Shown here in pieces: positions 1-8,207 of a stretch of DNA of 64,000 nt (the stretch's first letter is position 1; every line of letters starts with the position of its first letter). Under the pieces are notes generated by a model, which did not search any database, had not been told where the DNA came from, and was given only the letters and a program-made list of their open reading frames with translations. Made by a program: the position numbers and the translations under genes. Where the stretch lies: positions 1 through 64,000 of the forward strand of contig NZ_BCTW01000002.1 of assembly GCF_001590965.1 (NCBI RefSeq). The letters run 5' to 3'. Source of the DNA: Novosphingobium lentum NBRC 107847 (GTDB lineage: Bacteria; Pseudomonadota; Alphaproteobacteria; Sphingomonadales; Sphingomonadaceae).

Positions 1-346
1 AATCGTCTGTTGCTTGACAATAGTCCCCGAAGATTCGTTTTTCGAACTAATCTTGTAAAAAGCAGCGATTTCAAGAGCGTTCAGATTCGACGGTTTTGGC
101 GACGGTATTTTTTCAATGATATTTATTTTTACTTCACGATATCAATCGGTTACATGGCCTGTCGATAATCGAGTGGGAGTGAGATTGCGGATGTTCAGCC
201 GCTTTCCACCGTCCTGGCGCTAAGGCTCCGTTCAGGCCGTGGGCGATATTCCACGCGCCTGCCCAAATCCCGCCGCATTGATGCGCTTATGGCGGGCAGC
301 GCGTTCGCCTGCTAGGCAACCCGCGCCTTATTCGAGGACAACCGCC
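1..346. other. AT-richer leading non-coding stretch
   Basis: The first ~240 bases are clearly AT-richer than the rest of the window. I recognise no gene, RNA or terminator in them. The stretch probably holds the promoter of the hydroxylase that follows. An in-frame extension of that gene back to 239 is open, but the extra residues look like translated non-coding sequence and I do not count it. Confidence 0.5.
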
Positions 347-1183
347 GTGTCGCAATCCCCCATGCTTTCGCCCGACAGCGCCGACGACGCCCGGCTGCCC
401 TTCTGGAAACGGTCGCATTACCTCGACCGGATGGACCTCAAGCAGCTGTCGGTCGCCTATTTCCAGCACTACACGATCATGGCCTATCTGGCGCTGACCG
501 CGCTGTGCGTGGCGGCGTGGTTCGCCTATCCGGCCGCTGCGCTGGCGACGGCGGGATCGGTGCTGGCGGGCGTGGTGATCTACCCGCTGGTGTGGCACCT
601 GCTGCACCAGTACGTGCTGCACGGACGCTGGATGTGGCGGTGGAAGGTGCTGGCCCCCACGTGGAAGCGCATCCATTACGATCACCACCAGGATCCCAAC
701 CATCTCGAGGTGCTGTTCGGCGCGCTGCACACCACGCTGCCCACGATCGCGCTGGCGACGCTGCCGGTCGGCTGGCTGATCGGCGGAGCCGGCGGGGCCG
801 CCGCCGCGTTCGCCACCGGGCTGCTGACCACCTGCTATTACGAGTACATGCACTGCATCCAGCACCTGGCGTTCAAGCCCAAGTGGAAGTGGGTGCAGAC
901 GATGAAGCAGCGCCACGTCGAGCATCACTATTTCGACGAGGACGGCAATTTCGGCATCACCAACTATTTCTGGGACCGCGTGCTGGGCACGTATTACGAG
1001 AAGAAGGATCGGCCCAAGCGGTCGGCCACGGTGTTCAACCTGGGCTATGACGAAGAGGTCGCCAAGCGCTGGCCGTGGGTGAAGGAGCTTTCGGGCGGTA
1101 TCGCCTCGGGCCACCCGCGCCGCCGCGCAATGGGCAAGGAAGCCGCTGGCGAACCGTCGCGCCATCCTGGCGCGGGAGCCTGA
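347..1183 (+). CDS. FA2H/Scs7-like fatty-acid hydroxylase (sterol desaturase superfamily)
   Basis: Membrane di-iron hydroxylase of 278 aa. The histidine boxes are all visible: HLLHQYVLH, HYDHHQDPNH, EYMHCIQH and, near the C-terminus, HVEHHYFDEDGNFGITN followed by WDRVLGT. The last block is typical of fatty-acid 2-hydroxylases (FA2H, Scs7) rather than generic sterol desaturases. Hydrophobic segments lie between the boxes. I chose the GTG at 347 because GAGGA sits ten bases upstream; an ATG at 362 is the alternative. The next gene starts 4 bases after the stop, so the two are likely co-transcribed. Sphingomonads carry 2-hydroxy fatty acids on their sphingolipids, so alpha-hydroxylation of a sphingolipid acyl chain is a reasonable inferred role. 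The substrate is not shown by sequence. Confidence 0.8.
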   Translation: MSQSPMLSPDSADDARLPFWKRSHYLDRMDLKQLSVAYFQHYTIMAYLALTALCVAAWFAYPAAALATAGSVLAGVVIYPLVWHLLHQYVLHGRWMWRWKVLAPTWKRIHYDHHQDPNHLEVLFGALHTTLPTIALATLPVGWLIGGAGGAAAAFATGLLTTCYYEYMHCIQHLAFKPKWKWVQTMKQRHVEHHYFDEDGNFGITNYFWDRVLGTYYEKKDRPKRSATVFNLGYDEEVAKRWPWVKELSGGIASGHPRRRAMGKEAAGEPSRHPGAGA

Positions 1184-1187
1184 CGGC

Positions 1188-2375
1188 GTGGTCACGGGGG
1201 GCAACGGTGCGGCCAGTGTCACGATCTCACCGGTCACGATTTCGCCGGTCGTCGGCAAGGGCGATCTCGCCGCGTTCATCGATATCGCCTTTCGGCTGAA
1301 CGCGAGCGATCCCGCCTGGGTCCCGCCACTGCGCGCCGAGGTGAAGGAACTGCTCACCCCGGGCAAGAACCCGTTTTTCGAGCATGCCGACGTGCAACTG
1401 TTTCTGGCGCGGCGCGGCGCCGTGGTCGTCGGGCGGATTTCCGCGCATATCGATCATCTGGCGATCGCCATGCCGCCCGAACAGGGCATGGGTCCGGGCA
1501 CCGGCAACTGGGGCATGCTCGAGGCCGAGGACCGCGAGGTGTCCGACGCGCTGATCGCGGTGGCGGAAGACTGGTTGCGACAGAAGGGCATGACCCGCGT
1601 GCTGGCGCCGCTCAGCATGTCGATCTGGGACGAGCCGGGCCTGCTGATCAAGGGCCACGATCACAGCCCGATGGTCATGATGGGGCATCACCTGCCGCAT
1701 TACCAGGACTGGATCGAGGGCGAGGGCTATGCCCCGGCCAAGCTGCTGCTGACCTACGATCTCGACATCACCAAGCCGTTCCCGCCGCTGATCCAGCGCA
1801 TCGTCGCCTCGGGCGAGAAGAACGCCAAGATCAAGGTGCGCCGCGTCGACCTGAAGAACTTCGACGCCGAGGCATCGACGATCCTGCACATCCTCAACGA
1901 TGCCTGGGCCGATAACTGGGGCTTCGTGCCGATCACCGACAGCGAGATCGCCTATGTCGGCAAGAAGCTGAAACCGCTGGTGCGCGAGGATCTGGTGATG
2001 ATCGCCGAGCTGGAGGGCGAGCCGGTGGCATTCATGATGACACTGCCCGATGCCAACCAGCCGATCAAGGCGATCAAGGGCAAGCTGTTTCCGTTCGGCT
2101 TCATCAAGCTGTTGTGGTGGCTGCGCAAGCCGACCGATGCCGCGGTGCGCGTGCCGCTGATGGGCGTGGTCAAGCGGCTGCAATCATCACGGCTGGCCAG
2201 TCAGCTGGCCTTCATGATGATCGAGTACATCAAGCGCGAAACGATCGCCAACTACAACGGAAAGCGGGCCGAGATCGGCTGGATCCTGGACGACAACCAG
2301 GGAATGGTCGCGATTGCCGATGCCATCGGCAGCAAGATCAACCGCGAGTACATGATCTACGAAAAACCGCTCTAG
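1188..2375 (+). CDS. GNAT-fold acyltransferase-like protein, possible bacterial ceramide synthase homologue
   Basis: 395 aa. Near the N-terminus lies WVPPLRAEVKELL followed by KNPFFEHADVQLFLARR, the signature of a widespread bacterial family often labelled GNAT or, misleadingly, dATP pyrophosphohydrolase. The middle has SIWDEPGLL and the C-terminus ends in GWILDDNQGM. It follows the hydroxylase by 4 bases from a GTG start with GGGAG upstream. From memory, the Caulobacter bacterial ceramide synthase belongs to this kind of GNAT protein. Pairing with an FA2H-like hydroxylase in a sphingolipid-making group supports an N-acyltransferase role in sphingolipid assembly, but this is inference; another acyl acceptor is possible. 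Confidence 0.6.
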   Translation: MVTGGNGAASVTISPVTISPVVGKGDLAAFIDIAFRLNASDPAWVPPLRAEVKELLTPGKNPFFEHADVQLFLARRGAVVVGRISAHIDHLAIAMPPEQGMGPGTGNWGMLEAEDREVSDALIAVAEDWLRQKGMTRVLAPLSMSIWDEPGLLIKGHDHSPMVMMGHHLPHYQDWIEGEGYAPAKLLLTYDLDITKPFPPLIQRIVASGEKNAKIKVRRVDLKNFDAEASTILHILNDAWADNWGFVPITDSEIAYVGKKLKPLVREDLVMIAELEGEPVAFMMTLPDANQPIKAIKGKLFPFGFIKLLWWLRKPTDAAVRVPLMGVVKRLQSSRLASQLAFMMIEYIKRETIANYNGKRAEIGWILDDNQGMVAIADAIGSKINREYMIYEKPL

Positions 2376-2392
2376 CCATCAGGCCGGACGCG

Positions 2393-2418
2393 GGAACCGT
2401 CCGGACCGCGTCGACGTT
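2393..2418 (+). promoter_or_regulatory. EcfG-type (general stress) promoter
   Basis: GGAAC (2393-2397), 17-base spacer, CGTT (2415-2418), matching the alphaproteobacterial EcfG consensus GGAAC-N16/17-CGTT. It lies 50 bases before the receiver protein at 2469, with a GGGAG ribosome site between. Confidence 0.7.
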
Positions 2419-2468
2419 TCCGGTTTGATTTTTCTGGCATTTTGCCAGTGCCGGGAGCGATTGCGACT

Positions 2469-2897
2469 ATGGCGACGCGACACAAGCCAGCAACGACCCC
2501 CTCGCTCGGCCGCGCGCTGATCGTCGAGGACGATGCCCTGCTGGCCATGACCATCGCCGATGCGCTGACCGATGGCGGCGCCACCAAGGCGGTGATCTGC
2601 CCCAGCGTGGCTGCGGCGCTGGGCGAGCTGGAACGGCTGCGCCCTGATGTGCTGGTGCTGGACGTTCACCTGGCCGATCGCGACGATGGCTGGACCCTGG
2701 CCGAGCTGGTCATCCAGCTTAGCCCCAAGCCGCCGATCATCGTGTTTTCGACCGGCTCGCCCGAGAATATCCCCGCCGCCGTCGCGGGGATGGGGCACGT
2801 GCTGGTCAAGCCGTTCCTGCCCGAGACGCTGGTCACGCTGGTGCGCGAACAGCAGCACCGGCCGGGCCTGTTTGCCCGCCTGCGCGGCAAGCTTTGA
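2469..2897 (+). CDS. Receiver-only response regulator
   Basis: 142 aa, one REC domain and no output domain. The acidic pair is in VEDDALL, the phospho-acceptor is Asp65 (VLDVHLADRD), the switch residue is in IIVFSTGSP and the conserved Lys is in VLVKPFLP. The start is the ATG at 2469 with GGGAG ten bases upstream; an upstream TTG is less likely. It has its own EcfG-type promoter, so it probably belongs to the general stress network, where single-domain receivers such as SdrG modulate PhyR phosphorylation. The FSTG stretch only partly matches the FATGUY motif of that subgroup, so assignment to SdrG is tentative. Confidence 0.85.
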   Translation: MATRHKPATTPSLGRALIVEDDALLAMTIADALTDGGATKAVICPSVAAALGELERLRPDVLVLDVHLADRDDGWTLAELVIQLSPKPPIIVFSTGSPENIPAAVAGMGHVLVKPFLPETLVTLVREQQHRPGLFARLRGKL

Positions 2898-2980
2898 GAC
2901 GCCGCGCGGCAGGCGCTGGAGCCCGATGACGTTGGCATGGCCGATCGTGGTCGAGCGTGCGAGGGACGCGCGCCAAAAAA

Positions 2981-3013
2981 AAGGCCTCCGCCGAGAAACT
3001 CGGAGGAGGCCTT
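2981..3013 (-). terminator. Rho-independent terminator of the Fnr-like gene
   Basis: 15-bp stem (AAGGCCTCCGCCGAG / CTCGGAGGAGGCCTT, one mismatch) with an AAA loop. Read on the minus strand it is followed by a run of eight T, so it mainly terminates the Fnr-like gene. The plus-strand side has only TTT and would serve the receiver gene weakly. Confidence 0.85.
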
Positions 3014-3137
3014 TCGGGATCGTATCACCAGCCGCTTGGACGGGAGGGGGGGTCTCGGCGGTGACATGACAACAATGTTCCGCCCGGACTGCGGTTCCCG
3101 GGTCGGTGAAAATTTTTTCGATGCCGCGGAAAAATGC

Positions 3138-3896
3138 TCAGATGAATACGCGAGGCCGCAATTGCGGGGCTTCGGCCTGGGCAAAATCGCGCGCGGCGGC
3201 GATGTCGGGAATGCGGATTTCGTTGGGCGTCCACGCGATGAGGCCGGATCGCCGCAACGTTTGCAGGCTGCGATTGGTGTGGACCAGGCTCAGCCCCAGC
3301 ATGTCGGCGATCTGCGTCTGCGTGATCGGCAGTGCCAGCACGCCGTCGGTCGCCATGCCGGTATCCATGCCGCGCTGGACCAAAAATACCGCCAGGTTGG
3401 CGATGCGTTCGCGCGCGTTGCGCTGGCCAAGCGACACGAGATGATCCTCCAGCGCCGCTTCTTCCTGCGCCGCCAGCCACGTAAGCTCGAACGACAGGCG
3501 CGGCAGCGTCGTCGCGAGTTCGAAAAATCGCTCGCGCTGGAACACGCACAGCCTGGCCGGGATCACGGCTTCCACCCCGTGGGCGACTTCCTCGTCGAAC
3601 GCGCCCTGCAGGCCGACGAGATCGCCCGGAAACATGAAGTTCAGGATCTGGCGGCGTCCGTCCTCGAGCAGGCGGTAGCGCATCAGCACGCCGGCCAGGA
3701 TCGTGTAGAGATGATCGCTGCGCCGCCCCTGCACCAGCAACTGCCCGCCGCGTTCCAGCTGGACCTCGCCCTGCTTGAACACCTCCATGAACGATATCTG
3801 GTCGGGATCGAGCGGTCGCAGCCCCTCGCACCCCAGCAGCGGGCATTGACTGCATGGTGTCGCCGCCGCAGCAGACCCGCTTCCCCTCATCTTCAA
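3138..3896 (-). CDS. Crp/Fnr-family regulator with four Fnr-type cysteines
   Basis: 252 aa. The N-terminus carries C15-x2-C18-x4-C23 (CSQCPLLGC) and a fourth cysteine, C117 (ARLCVFQRE), in the sensor barrel. This is the ligand pattern of oxygen-labile [4Fe-4S] Fnr proteins, so oxygen or NO sensing is likely but inferred. The cNMP-binding-fold barrel spans about 30-150 and the C-terminal HTH about 190-235 (ITQTQIADMLGLSLVHTNR). The recognition helix lacks the E-x-x-S-R of E. coli FNR, so the operator may differ. The gene is monocistronic, ends in a strong hairpin, and sits between two receiver genes of the stress block. Confidence 0.8.
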   Translation of the reverse strand: MKMRGSGSAAAATPCSQCPLLGCEGLRPLDPDQISFMEVFKQGEVQLERGGQLLVQGRRSDHLYTILAGVLMRYRLLEDGRRQILNFMFPGDLVGLQGAFDEEVAHGVEAVIPARLCVFQRERFFELATTLPRLSFELTWLAAQEEAALEDHLVSLGQRNARERIANLAVFLVQRGMDTGMATDGVLALPITQTQIADMLGLSLVHTNRSLQTLRRSGLIAWTPNEIRIPDIAAARDFAQAEAPQLRPRVFI

Positions 3897-4025
3897 TTTC
3901 CCTCGTGTCGCAATCCCCGGCGACTGCCCACACGAAAACGATTGTCGGCGCTATGTCAAATGTTGGCGAAGTGTGGTCTGCCATCCGCTAGGCGGCGGAA
4001 CGGGGCTGCGCGGAAGGGACTTCAC

Positions 4026-4382
4026 ATGAACCATATTGGAAGACCGACCGTGCTCGTGCTCGAGGACAGCGTGCTGATCGCGATGGCGATCGAGGCGGCC
4101 ATCGTCGAGCGCGGATTTCAGGTGGTGATGGCGGGAAGCCTTGCCGCTGCGCGCGAACGCCTGGCCGGGATGGTTCCGGCGGCTGCCGTGCTCGATCTCG
4201 ACCTGCCCGACGGCACTTCGGTGGACCTGGGCCGCGAACTGCACGCCAGGGGCTGCATCGTCGCCATCGCGTCGGGGCATGACGGCGATGCGGCGCCGGC
4301 CGAGATCGGCTTTGCGCGCCACTTTTCCAAGCCGACCAACGCCGAAACCCTGGCAGCGTGGGTGGTCGAGGCGCTGGCCTGA
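4026..4382 (+). CDS. Receiver-only response regulator
   Basis: 118 aa, a single REC domain. Acidic residues lie in VLEDSVL, the predicted phospho-site is Asp57 (VLDLDLPDG), Ser is in AIASGHD and Lys in FSKPTN. The start is the ATG at 4026 with GGAAGGGAC upstream; the open frame runs much further back but is antisense to the Fnr-like gene. It lies directly before phyR and close to two HWE kinases, so it may act as a phosphate sink or shuttle in the same network. No output domain and no convincing EcfG promoter were seen. Confidence 0.8.
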   Translation: MNHIGRPTVLVLEDSVLIAMAIEAAIVERGFQVVMAGSLAAARERLAGMVPAAAVLDLDLPDGTSVDLGRELHARGCIVAIASGHDGDAAPAEIGFARHFSKPTNAETLAAWVVEALA

Positions 4383-4441
4383 CAAACAACGGGCTCGCAT
4401 GGCGGGCCTTGCATGATAGCGACACGATTGCATTTGGTTCG

Positions 4442-4467
4442 GGAACCGATTGCAGACTACATGCGTT
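4442..4467 (+). promoter_or_regulatory. EcfG-type promoter of phyR
   Basis: GGAAC (4442-4446), 17-base spacer, CGTT (4464-4467). It is 35 bases before the phyR ATG and implies positive autoregulation of the stress cascade. Confidence 0.75.
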
Positions 4468-4501
4468 TTGGTCCGCGTTGAGGGTCCTTGAAGGGGTTTA
4501 A

Positions 4502-5302
4502 ATGTCGCTTGGCGCAAAGGTTGCAGTCAATCTCCCGTATCTTCGTCGTTATGCCCGCGCCCTTACCGGCAGCCAGGCGACCGGCGATGCGTTCGTTCGT
4601 GCCACGCTCGAGGCCGCCCTGGCGGACGAAAGCCTGCGCGATCTCATCGGCAAGGGCCGCTCGGAACTGTATCACGCGTTCAACCGCGTGTGGGCCAGCG
4701 CGTTCGTCGATACGTCGGATCATTCGGGCCTGCCCGACAGCGATTCGCACGAAGCCGCGGCAAATTCCCGCCTGTCGCAGATCACGCCGGTCAACCGGCA
4801 GGCGTTGCTGCTGACCACGCTGGAGGATTTCACGGTCGATGAGGCGGCGTTCATCATGGACCGCGACCCGGTCGAGGTTGCCGGGCTGGTGCAGGACGCC
4901 ATCGCCGAGATCGATCGCGAATCGACCACCACCGTGCTGATCATCGAGGACGAGCCGCTGATCTCGATGCAGCTTGAGGACCTGGTCCGCTCGCTGGGTC
5001 ACGAAGTCTGCGGCATGGCGGCCACGCGCAGCCAGGCGCGCGAGATCGTCGCGCAGCAGACGCCGGGGCTGGTGCTGGCCGATATCCAGCTGGCCGACGG
5101 CAGTTCGGGTCTCGACGCGGTGGACGACATCCTCAAGATCGAGTCCGTGCCGGTCATCTTCATCACCGCGTACCCTGAGCGGCTGCTGACCGGCGACCGG
5201 CCCGAGCCGACGTATCTGATCACCAAGCCGTTCCAGGAATCGACGGTGCGCGCGGCGATCAGCCAGGCCTTGTTCTTCGGATCGAGCCGCCCGCTGGACT
5301 GA
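4502..5302 (+). CDS. phyR: PhyR-type anti-anti-sigma response regulator
   Basis: 266 aa with the diagnostic PhyR order: an N-terminal EcfG-like sigma domain (about 1-135, VNLPYLRRYARALTGSQATG) and a C-terminal receiver (about 138-260). The receiver has acidic IIEDEPL, phospho-acceptor Asp194 (LADIQLADG), FITAY and TKPF. In alphaproteobacteria phosphorylated PhyR binds the anti-sigma factor NepR through its sigma mimic and frees EcfG. The start has AAGGGG upstream. All partners are nearby: an HWE kinase, nepR and ecfG within 3 kb. An EcfG promoter precedes it and a strong hairpin follows it. Confidence 0.93.
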   Translation: MSLGAKVAVNLPYLRRYARALTGSQATGDAFVRATLEAALADESLRDLIGKGRSELYHAFNRVWASAFVDTSDHSGLPDSDSHEAAANSRLSQITPVNRQALLLTTLEDFTVDEAAFIMDRDPVEVAGLVQDAIAEIDRESTTTVLIIEDEPLISMQLEDLVRSLGHEVCGMAATRSQAREIVAQQTPGLVLADIQLADGSSGLDAVDDILKIESVPVIFITAYPERLLTGDRPEPTYLITKPFQESTVRAAISQALFFGSSRPLD

Positions 5303-5323
5303 TTGCCGGCTTGCCGTGATACC

Positions 5324-5355
5324 AAAAGGGCCGCGATCGGATCGCGGCCCTTTTT
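5324..5355. terminator. Bidirectional terminator between phyR and the kinase gene
   Basis: Perfect 14-bp stem AAAAGGGCCGCGAT / ATCGCGGCCCTTTT with a 3-base loop. It has T-runs on the plus strand and A-runs before it, so it can end both convergent genes. Confidence 0.9.
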
Positions 5356-5382
5356 CGTTCCGGTCCGTCGTGCGTCCCCCGG

Positions 5383-7065
5383 CTACTTGCCCGGCCGCAA
5401 CGAGAAGCTGGACGGCTGGCGCACCGGAATGATCAGGCTGCAGCGCACGCCGCCTTCCTCGAAATGCAGGTCGACCGGGTTGCGCAGTTCGTGCGCGACG
5501 ATCTTTTCAATGAGGTCGGTGCCGAAGCCGCGCTTGCGCGCCACCGACAGGTCGATCACCGGACCGTTGAGTTCGATCCATTCGATCCGCGCCAGATCCT
5601 GCGTGATCGGCCGCCAGCGGACGATGACCTTGCCTTCCAGCACGCTGAGCGCGCCATACTTGGCAGCGTTGGTCGCCAGTTCGTGGATCGCCAGGCCCAG
5701 CGACAGCGCATCGTTCGGCGCCAGTTCCACCGCCGGCCCATCGAGTTCGAGGTCGCGATCGGTATCGAGCGCATACGGCGCCATTTCCGCCTCGATCACC
5801 GCGCGGATCGGCGTGGTGCCCCATTCGGACTGGGTGAGCAGGTCGTGCGTGGCCGACAGCGCCCTGATCCGCCCTTCCAGGCTGTCGGCAAAGCTCTGCA
5901 GGTCGTTGGATCGGCGGCGAGTGAGCGCAATGATCGACAGCACGTTGGCGATCGTGTTCTTGACCCGGTGGTTCAGTTCGCGCGTCAGCGAATTGCGGAT
6001 CGAGGATTGCTGCTCGAACCAGTTCAGCGCCAGCCGGTCTTCCGCGGCCTGTTGCGCCACCAGCCGCGCCAGCACCAGCAGCAGCGTGGCCACGAGCAGT
6101 CCGAACAACAGCGTCACCACCGACAGCATGCTGAGCGTGGGCGACGGTGGGGCCTCTACTTCGAGCAGCCAGCTACGGTGGGCCAGGTCGATCTCGCGCT
6201 TCACGATCTTGCCCGAATGGGCGCTGAGCGGCAGTTCGGCCATCAGGTTGCCGGGCGCGGCGCTCTGATCGTAAAGCCGGATGCCCACGCCGTCGAGCCG
6301 ATCGGCGTCGATCGAGGACCGGAGGAAACGTTCGGCGTTGAACGGACTGTAGACGAAGCCCTTGATGTCCCTGCTGGCTGGGTTGGCGTTCGCAGAGTTG
6401 GTGTTCATCGCATAGACCGGCATGAAGATCAGGAACCCGGGCGCCCCGCTGGTCTTGCCTTCCTGTACCAGCGTCACTTTGCCCGATGCCGTGGGCCTGC
6501 CGTCGCGAAGCGCCTGCAGCATTGCATCGCGGCGGACCGGTTCGGAAAACAGGTTGTAGCCCAGCGCGCGCCGGTTGCGGGGGGTATCTGGCTGGATATA
6601 GACCACCGGCACGGCATAGGCGTGGTCTGCCGCCGGCCCGGGATGGACGGTGAAGTCCTTCATACCCATCGTGCGCATCGCGCCTTCCAGCATCGGGATA
6701 TCGCGCCGCTCCACGCGCATCGCCCAGCCGATCCCTTCGGCGCCGAGCAGATTGCCATCGAGCCGCAGCTGGCCGACGAACGTCTGGAACAGCGGCGCCG
6801 CGACAACCTGCTGGGTGGCGAACAGCGCCGCACCCGATCGCAGGTACGTGGCATTGGCAGTGGCGCGCCGTTCCAGCGACGAGGCGATCGACTGCGCGGT
6901 CTGGCCAAGCTGGGCACTGGCGCGCTGCGCCTCGGCGCGCTCGATCGCAAACACGCTGAGCAGCGTGACCAGCATGGTGAGCACGAAAATGCCCACTGGC
7001 AACGCGCGCGGATAGCGTTCGTACCAGCGTGGCGCATGGTCCTGCGGTGCAAAGAGCGAGTCCAT
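5383..7065 (-). CDS. CHASE-domain HWE/HisKA_2 sensor kinase (PhyK-like)
   Basis: 560 aa. A transmembrane segment at about 22-42 is followed by an extracytoplasmic CHASE domain (about 75-280; SGAALFATQQVV, GIGWAMRV, RRALGYNLFSEP), a second membrane segment near 320-345, then a HisKA_2/HWE-type core. The phospho-acceptor is His366 in ELNHRVKNTIANVLS, and the ATP-binding region includes HELATNAAKYGAL. CHASE-HWE kinases at this locus phosphorylate PhyR (PhyK in Caulobacter; Paks in Sphingomonas). It converges on phyR and diverges from nepR-ecfG. A minus-strand EcfG-like element overlaps the nepR promoter. Confidence 0.88.
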   Translation of the reverse strand: MDSLFAPQDHAPRWYERYPRALPVGIFVLTMLVTLLSVFAIERAEAQRASAQLGQTAQSIASSLERRATANATYLRSGAALFATQQVVAAPLFQTFVGQLRLDGNLLGAEGIGWAMRVERRDIPMLEGAMRTMGMKDFTVHPGPAADHAYAVPVVYIQPDTPRNRRALGYNLFSEPVRRDAMLQALRDGRPTASGKVTLVQEGKTSGAPGFLIFMPVYAMNTNSANANPASRDIKGFVYSPFNAERFLRSSIDADRLDGVGIRLYDQSAAPGNLMAELPLSAHSGKIVKREIDLAHRSWLLEVEAPPSPTLSMLSVVTLLFGLLVATLLLVLARLVAQQAAEDRLALNWFEQQSSIRNSLTRELNHRVKNTIANVLSIIALTRRRSNDLQSFADSLEGRIRALSATHDLLTQSEWGTTPIRAVIEAEMAPYALDTDRDLELDGPAVELAPNDALSLGLAIHELATNAAKYGALSVLEGKVIVRWRPITQDLARIEWIELNGPVIDLSVARKRGFGTDLIEKIVAHELRNPVDLHFEEGGVRCSLIIPVRQPSSFSLRPGK

Positions 7066-7152
7066 CGCGGCGTGCCCTCCCCCCGCTTGATCGTCGACGT
7101 GCCTGGAAATCGCGCCCCGGGCGCCAATTGCCGATTGTGATTGGCTTTTTCA

Positions 7153-7177
7153 GGAACTCAATAGCGTTGTTTTCGTT
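7153..7177 (+). promoter_or_regulatory. EcfG-type promoter of nepR-ecfG
   Basis: GGAAC (7153-7157), 16-base spacer, CGTT (7174-7177), a perfect consensus match. The resulting leader to nepR would be about 145 bases. The same bases read backwards give a second, divergent element. Confidence 0.75.
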
Positions 7178-7179
7178 CC
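7155..7179 (-). promoter_or_regulatory. Divergent EcfG-like promoter for the kinase gene
   Basis: On the minus strand, GGAAC (7179-7175), 16-base spacer, AGTT (7158-7155). It keeps the core GTT but not the preferred C. It overlaps the nepR promoter almost base for base, so the two could fire divergently from one site. Confidence 0.5.
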
Positions 7180-7328
7180 ACACCTGAAATGCGCCGGTTC
7201 TGGCGTGCGATCTCGCACATCGTCCGGCGACGCAATGAATGGTTATCGCTTCGCGAATTGGCTTGCGCCGCGCTGTCGATCCCGCAATCCGGGTGGATTG
7301 TGATCGGGGCGCGATTGGACGGGAACTC

Positions 7329-7529
7329 ATGGGGGAAGGCAAATCGAAGCGGATGGCCAAGGATAAAAGGAAAAGCCCCGTGGTAAAGCAAGGCCAGGAC
7401 ACTGGCGCCCCGAACGCGCCCGAATGGGCCGCCGGCTTGCGGCGACTCTACGATGCGGTGGTGGAAGAACCGCTGCCCGACAGTTTCTCGCAATTGCTGG
7501 AGCAGTTGGACCGGAACGGCGAAAGCTGA
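7329..7529 (+). CDS. nepR: NepR anti-sigma factor
   Basis: 66 aa. The conserved NepR core is visible at the C-terminal half: LRRLYDAVVEEPLPDSFSQL. NepR holds EcfG inactive until phosphorylated PhyR captures it. The N-terminus is Lys-rich and variable, as usual. I chose the ATG at 7329 (GGGA upstream); an ATG at 7353 is also possible. The stop codon shares bases with the ecfG start (TGATG), indicating translational coupling of anti-sigma and sigma. Confidence 0.9.
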   Translation: MGEGKSKRMAKDKRKSPVVKQGQDTGAPNAPEWAAGLRRLYDAVVEEPLPDSFSQLLEQLDRNGES

Positions 7530-8122
7530 TGGCCGATGCCCCCGGCCCTTCGGCCTCCGTCGCTTTCAAGCGTGAGCTGACGCAAGTCATCCCGCATCTG
7601 CGCGCGTTTGCGCGCGGACTGTGCGGTCGCCCCGACATGGCGGACGATCTCGTGCAGGAAACGCTGCTCAAAGCCTGGGCCGCGCAAGAGCGGTTCGAGC
7701 CTGGCACGAGCATGCGCGCATGGACCTTCGTGATCCTGCGCAACGCCTACCTCACCGACATGCGCCGCAACCGCTTTCGCGCCGATTATGACGAGACGGT
7801 GGCCGAACGCATCCTGGTCGCCCCGGCGGCGCAGGAAGGACCGCTGCACTTGTCCGACATGCACCGCGCGTTGCTCACCCTGCCGCCCGAACGGCGCGAG
7901 GCGCTGTTGCTGGTGGGTGCCGGCGGGTTCAGCTACGAAGAGGCCGCGCAGATCTGCCAGTGCGCCGTCGGCACGATCAAGAGCCGCGTCGGTCGCGCCC
8001 GCGCCGCGCTGACCGCGATGATGGACAGCGGCGCGCTGCCCCGGCGCAGCACCGAGGATGCCGTGGCGCACGACGCGATCATGGACGAACTCGACTCCAC
8101 GGTTCAGGCCGGGTCGGAATAA
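7529..8122 (+). CDS. ecfG: ECF sigma factor EcfG
   Basis: 197 aa. Region 2 contains LVQETLLKAW and MRAWTFVILRNAYLTDMRR; region 4 has LPPERREALLLV and YEEAAQICQCAVGTIKSRV, typical of the ECF15 (EcfG) group. It directs transcription of the general stress regulon. Its ATG overlaps the nepR stop, and the EcfG promoter at 7153 suggests autoregulation. The two genes downstream follow in the same direction, the first with its own EcfG promoter. Confidence 0.93.
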   Translation: MADAPGPSASVAFKRELTQVIPHLRAFARGLCGRPDMADDLVQETLLKAWAAQERFEPGTSMRAWTFVILRNAYLTDMRRNRFRADYDETVAERILVAPAAQEGPLHLSDMHRALLTLPPERREALLLVGAGGFSYEEAAQICQCAVGTIKSRVGRARAALTAMMDSGALPRRSTEDAVAHDAIMDELDSTVQAGSE

Positions 8123-8153
8123 GCACGGTCCGGCGGCACGGCGCCGCTGCGCC

Positions 8154-8178
8154 GGAACTGTTGCCTGCCGCCGCCGTT
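8154..8178 (+). promoter_or_regulatory. EcfG-type promoter of the small protein gene
   Basis: GGAAC (8154-8158), 16-base spacer, CGTT (8175-8178), a perfect match 30 bases before the start codon at 8208. Confidence 0.75.
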
Positions 8179-8207
8179 GCCAGGACAGACCCTGATGGAG
8201 TTATGCC

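Noticed and set aside
3997..4020. GGAAC before the receiver gene at 4026
   Set aside because: No CGTT at the right distance, and the -10 would fall in the ribosome-binding region.
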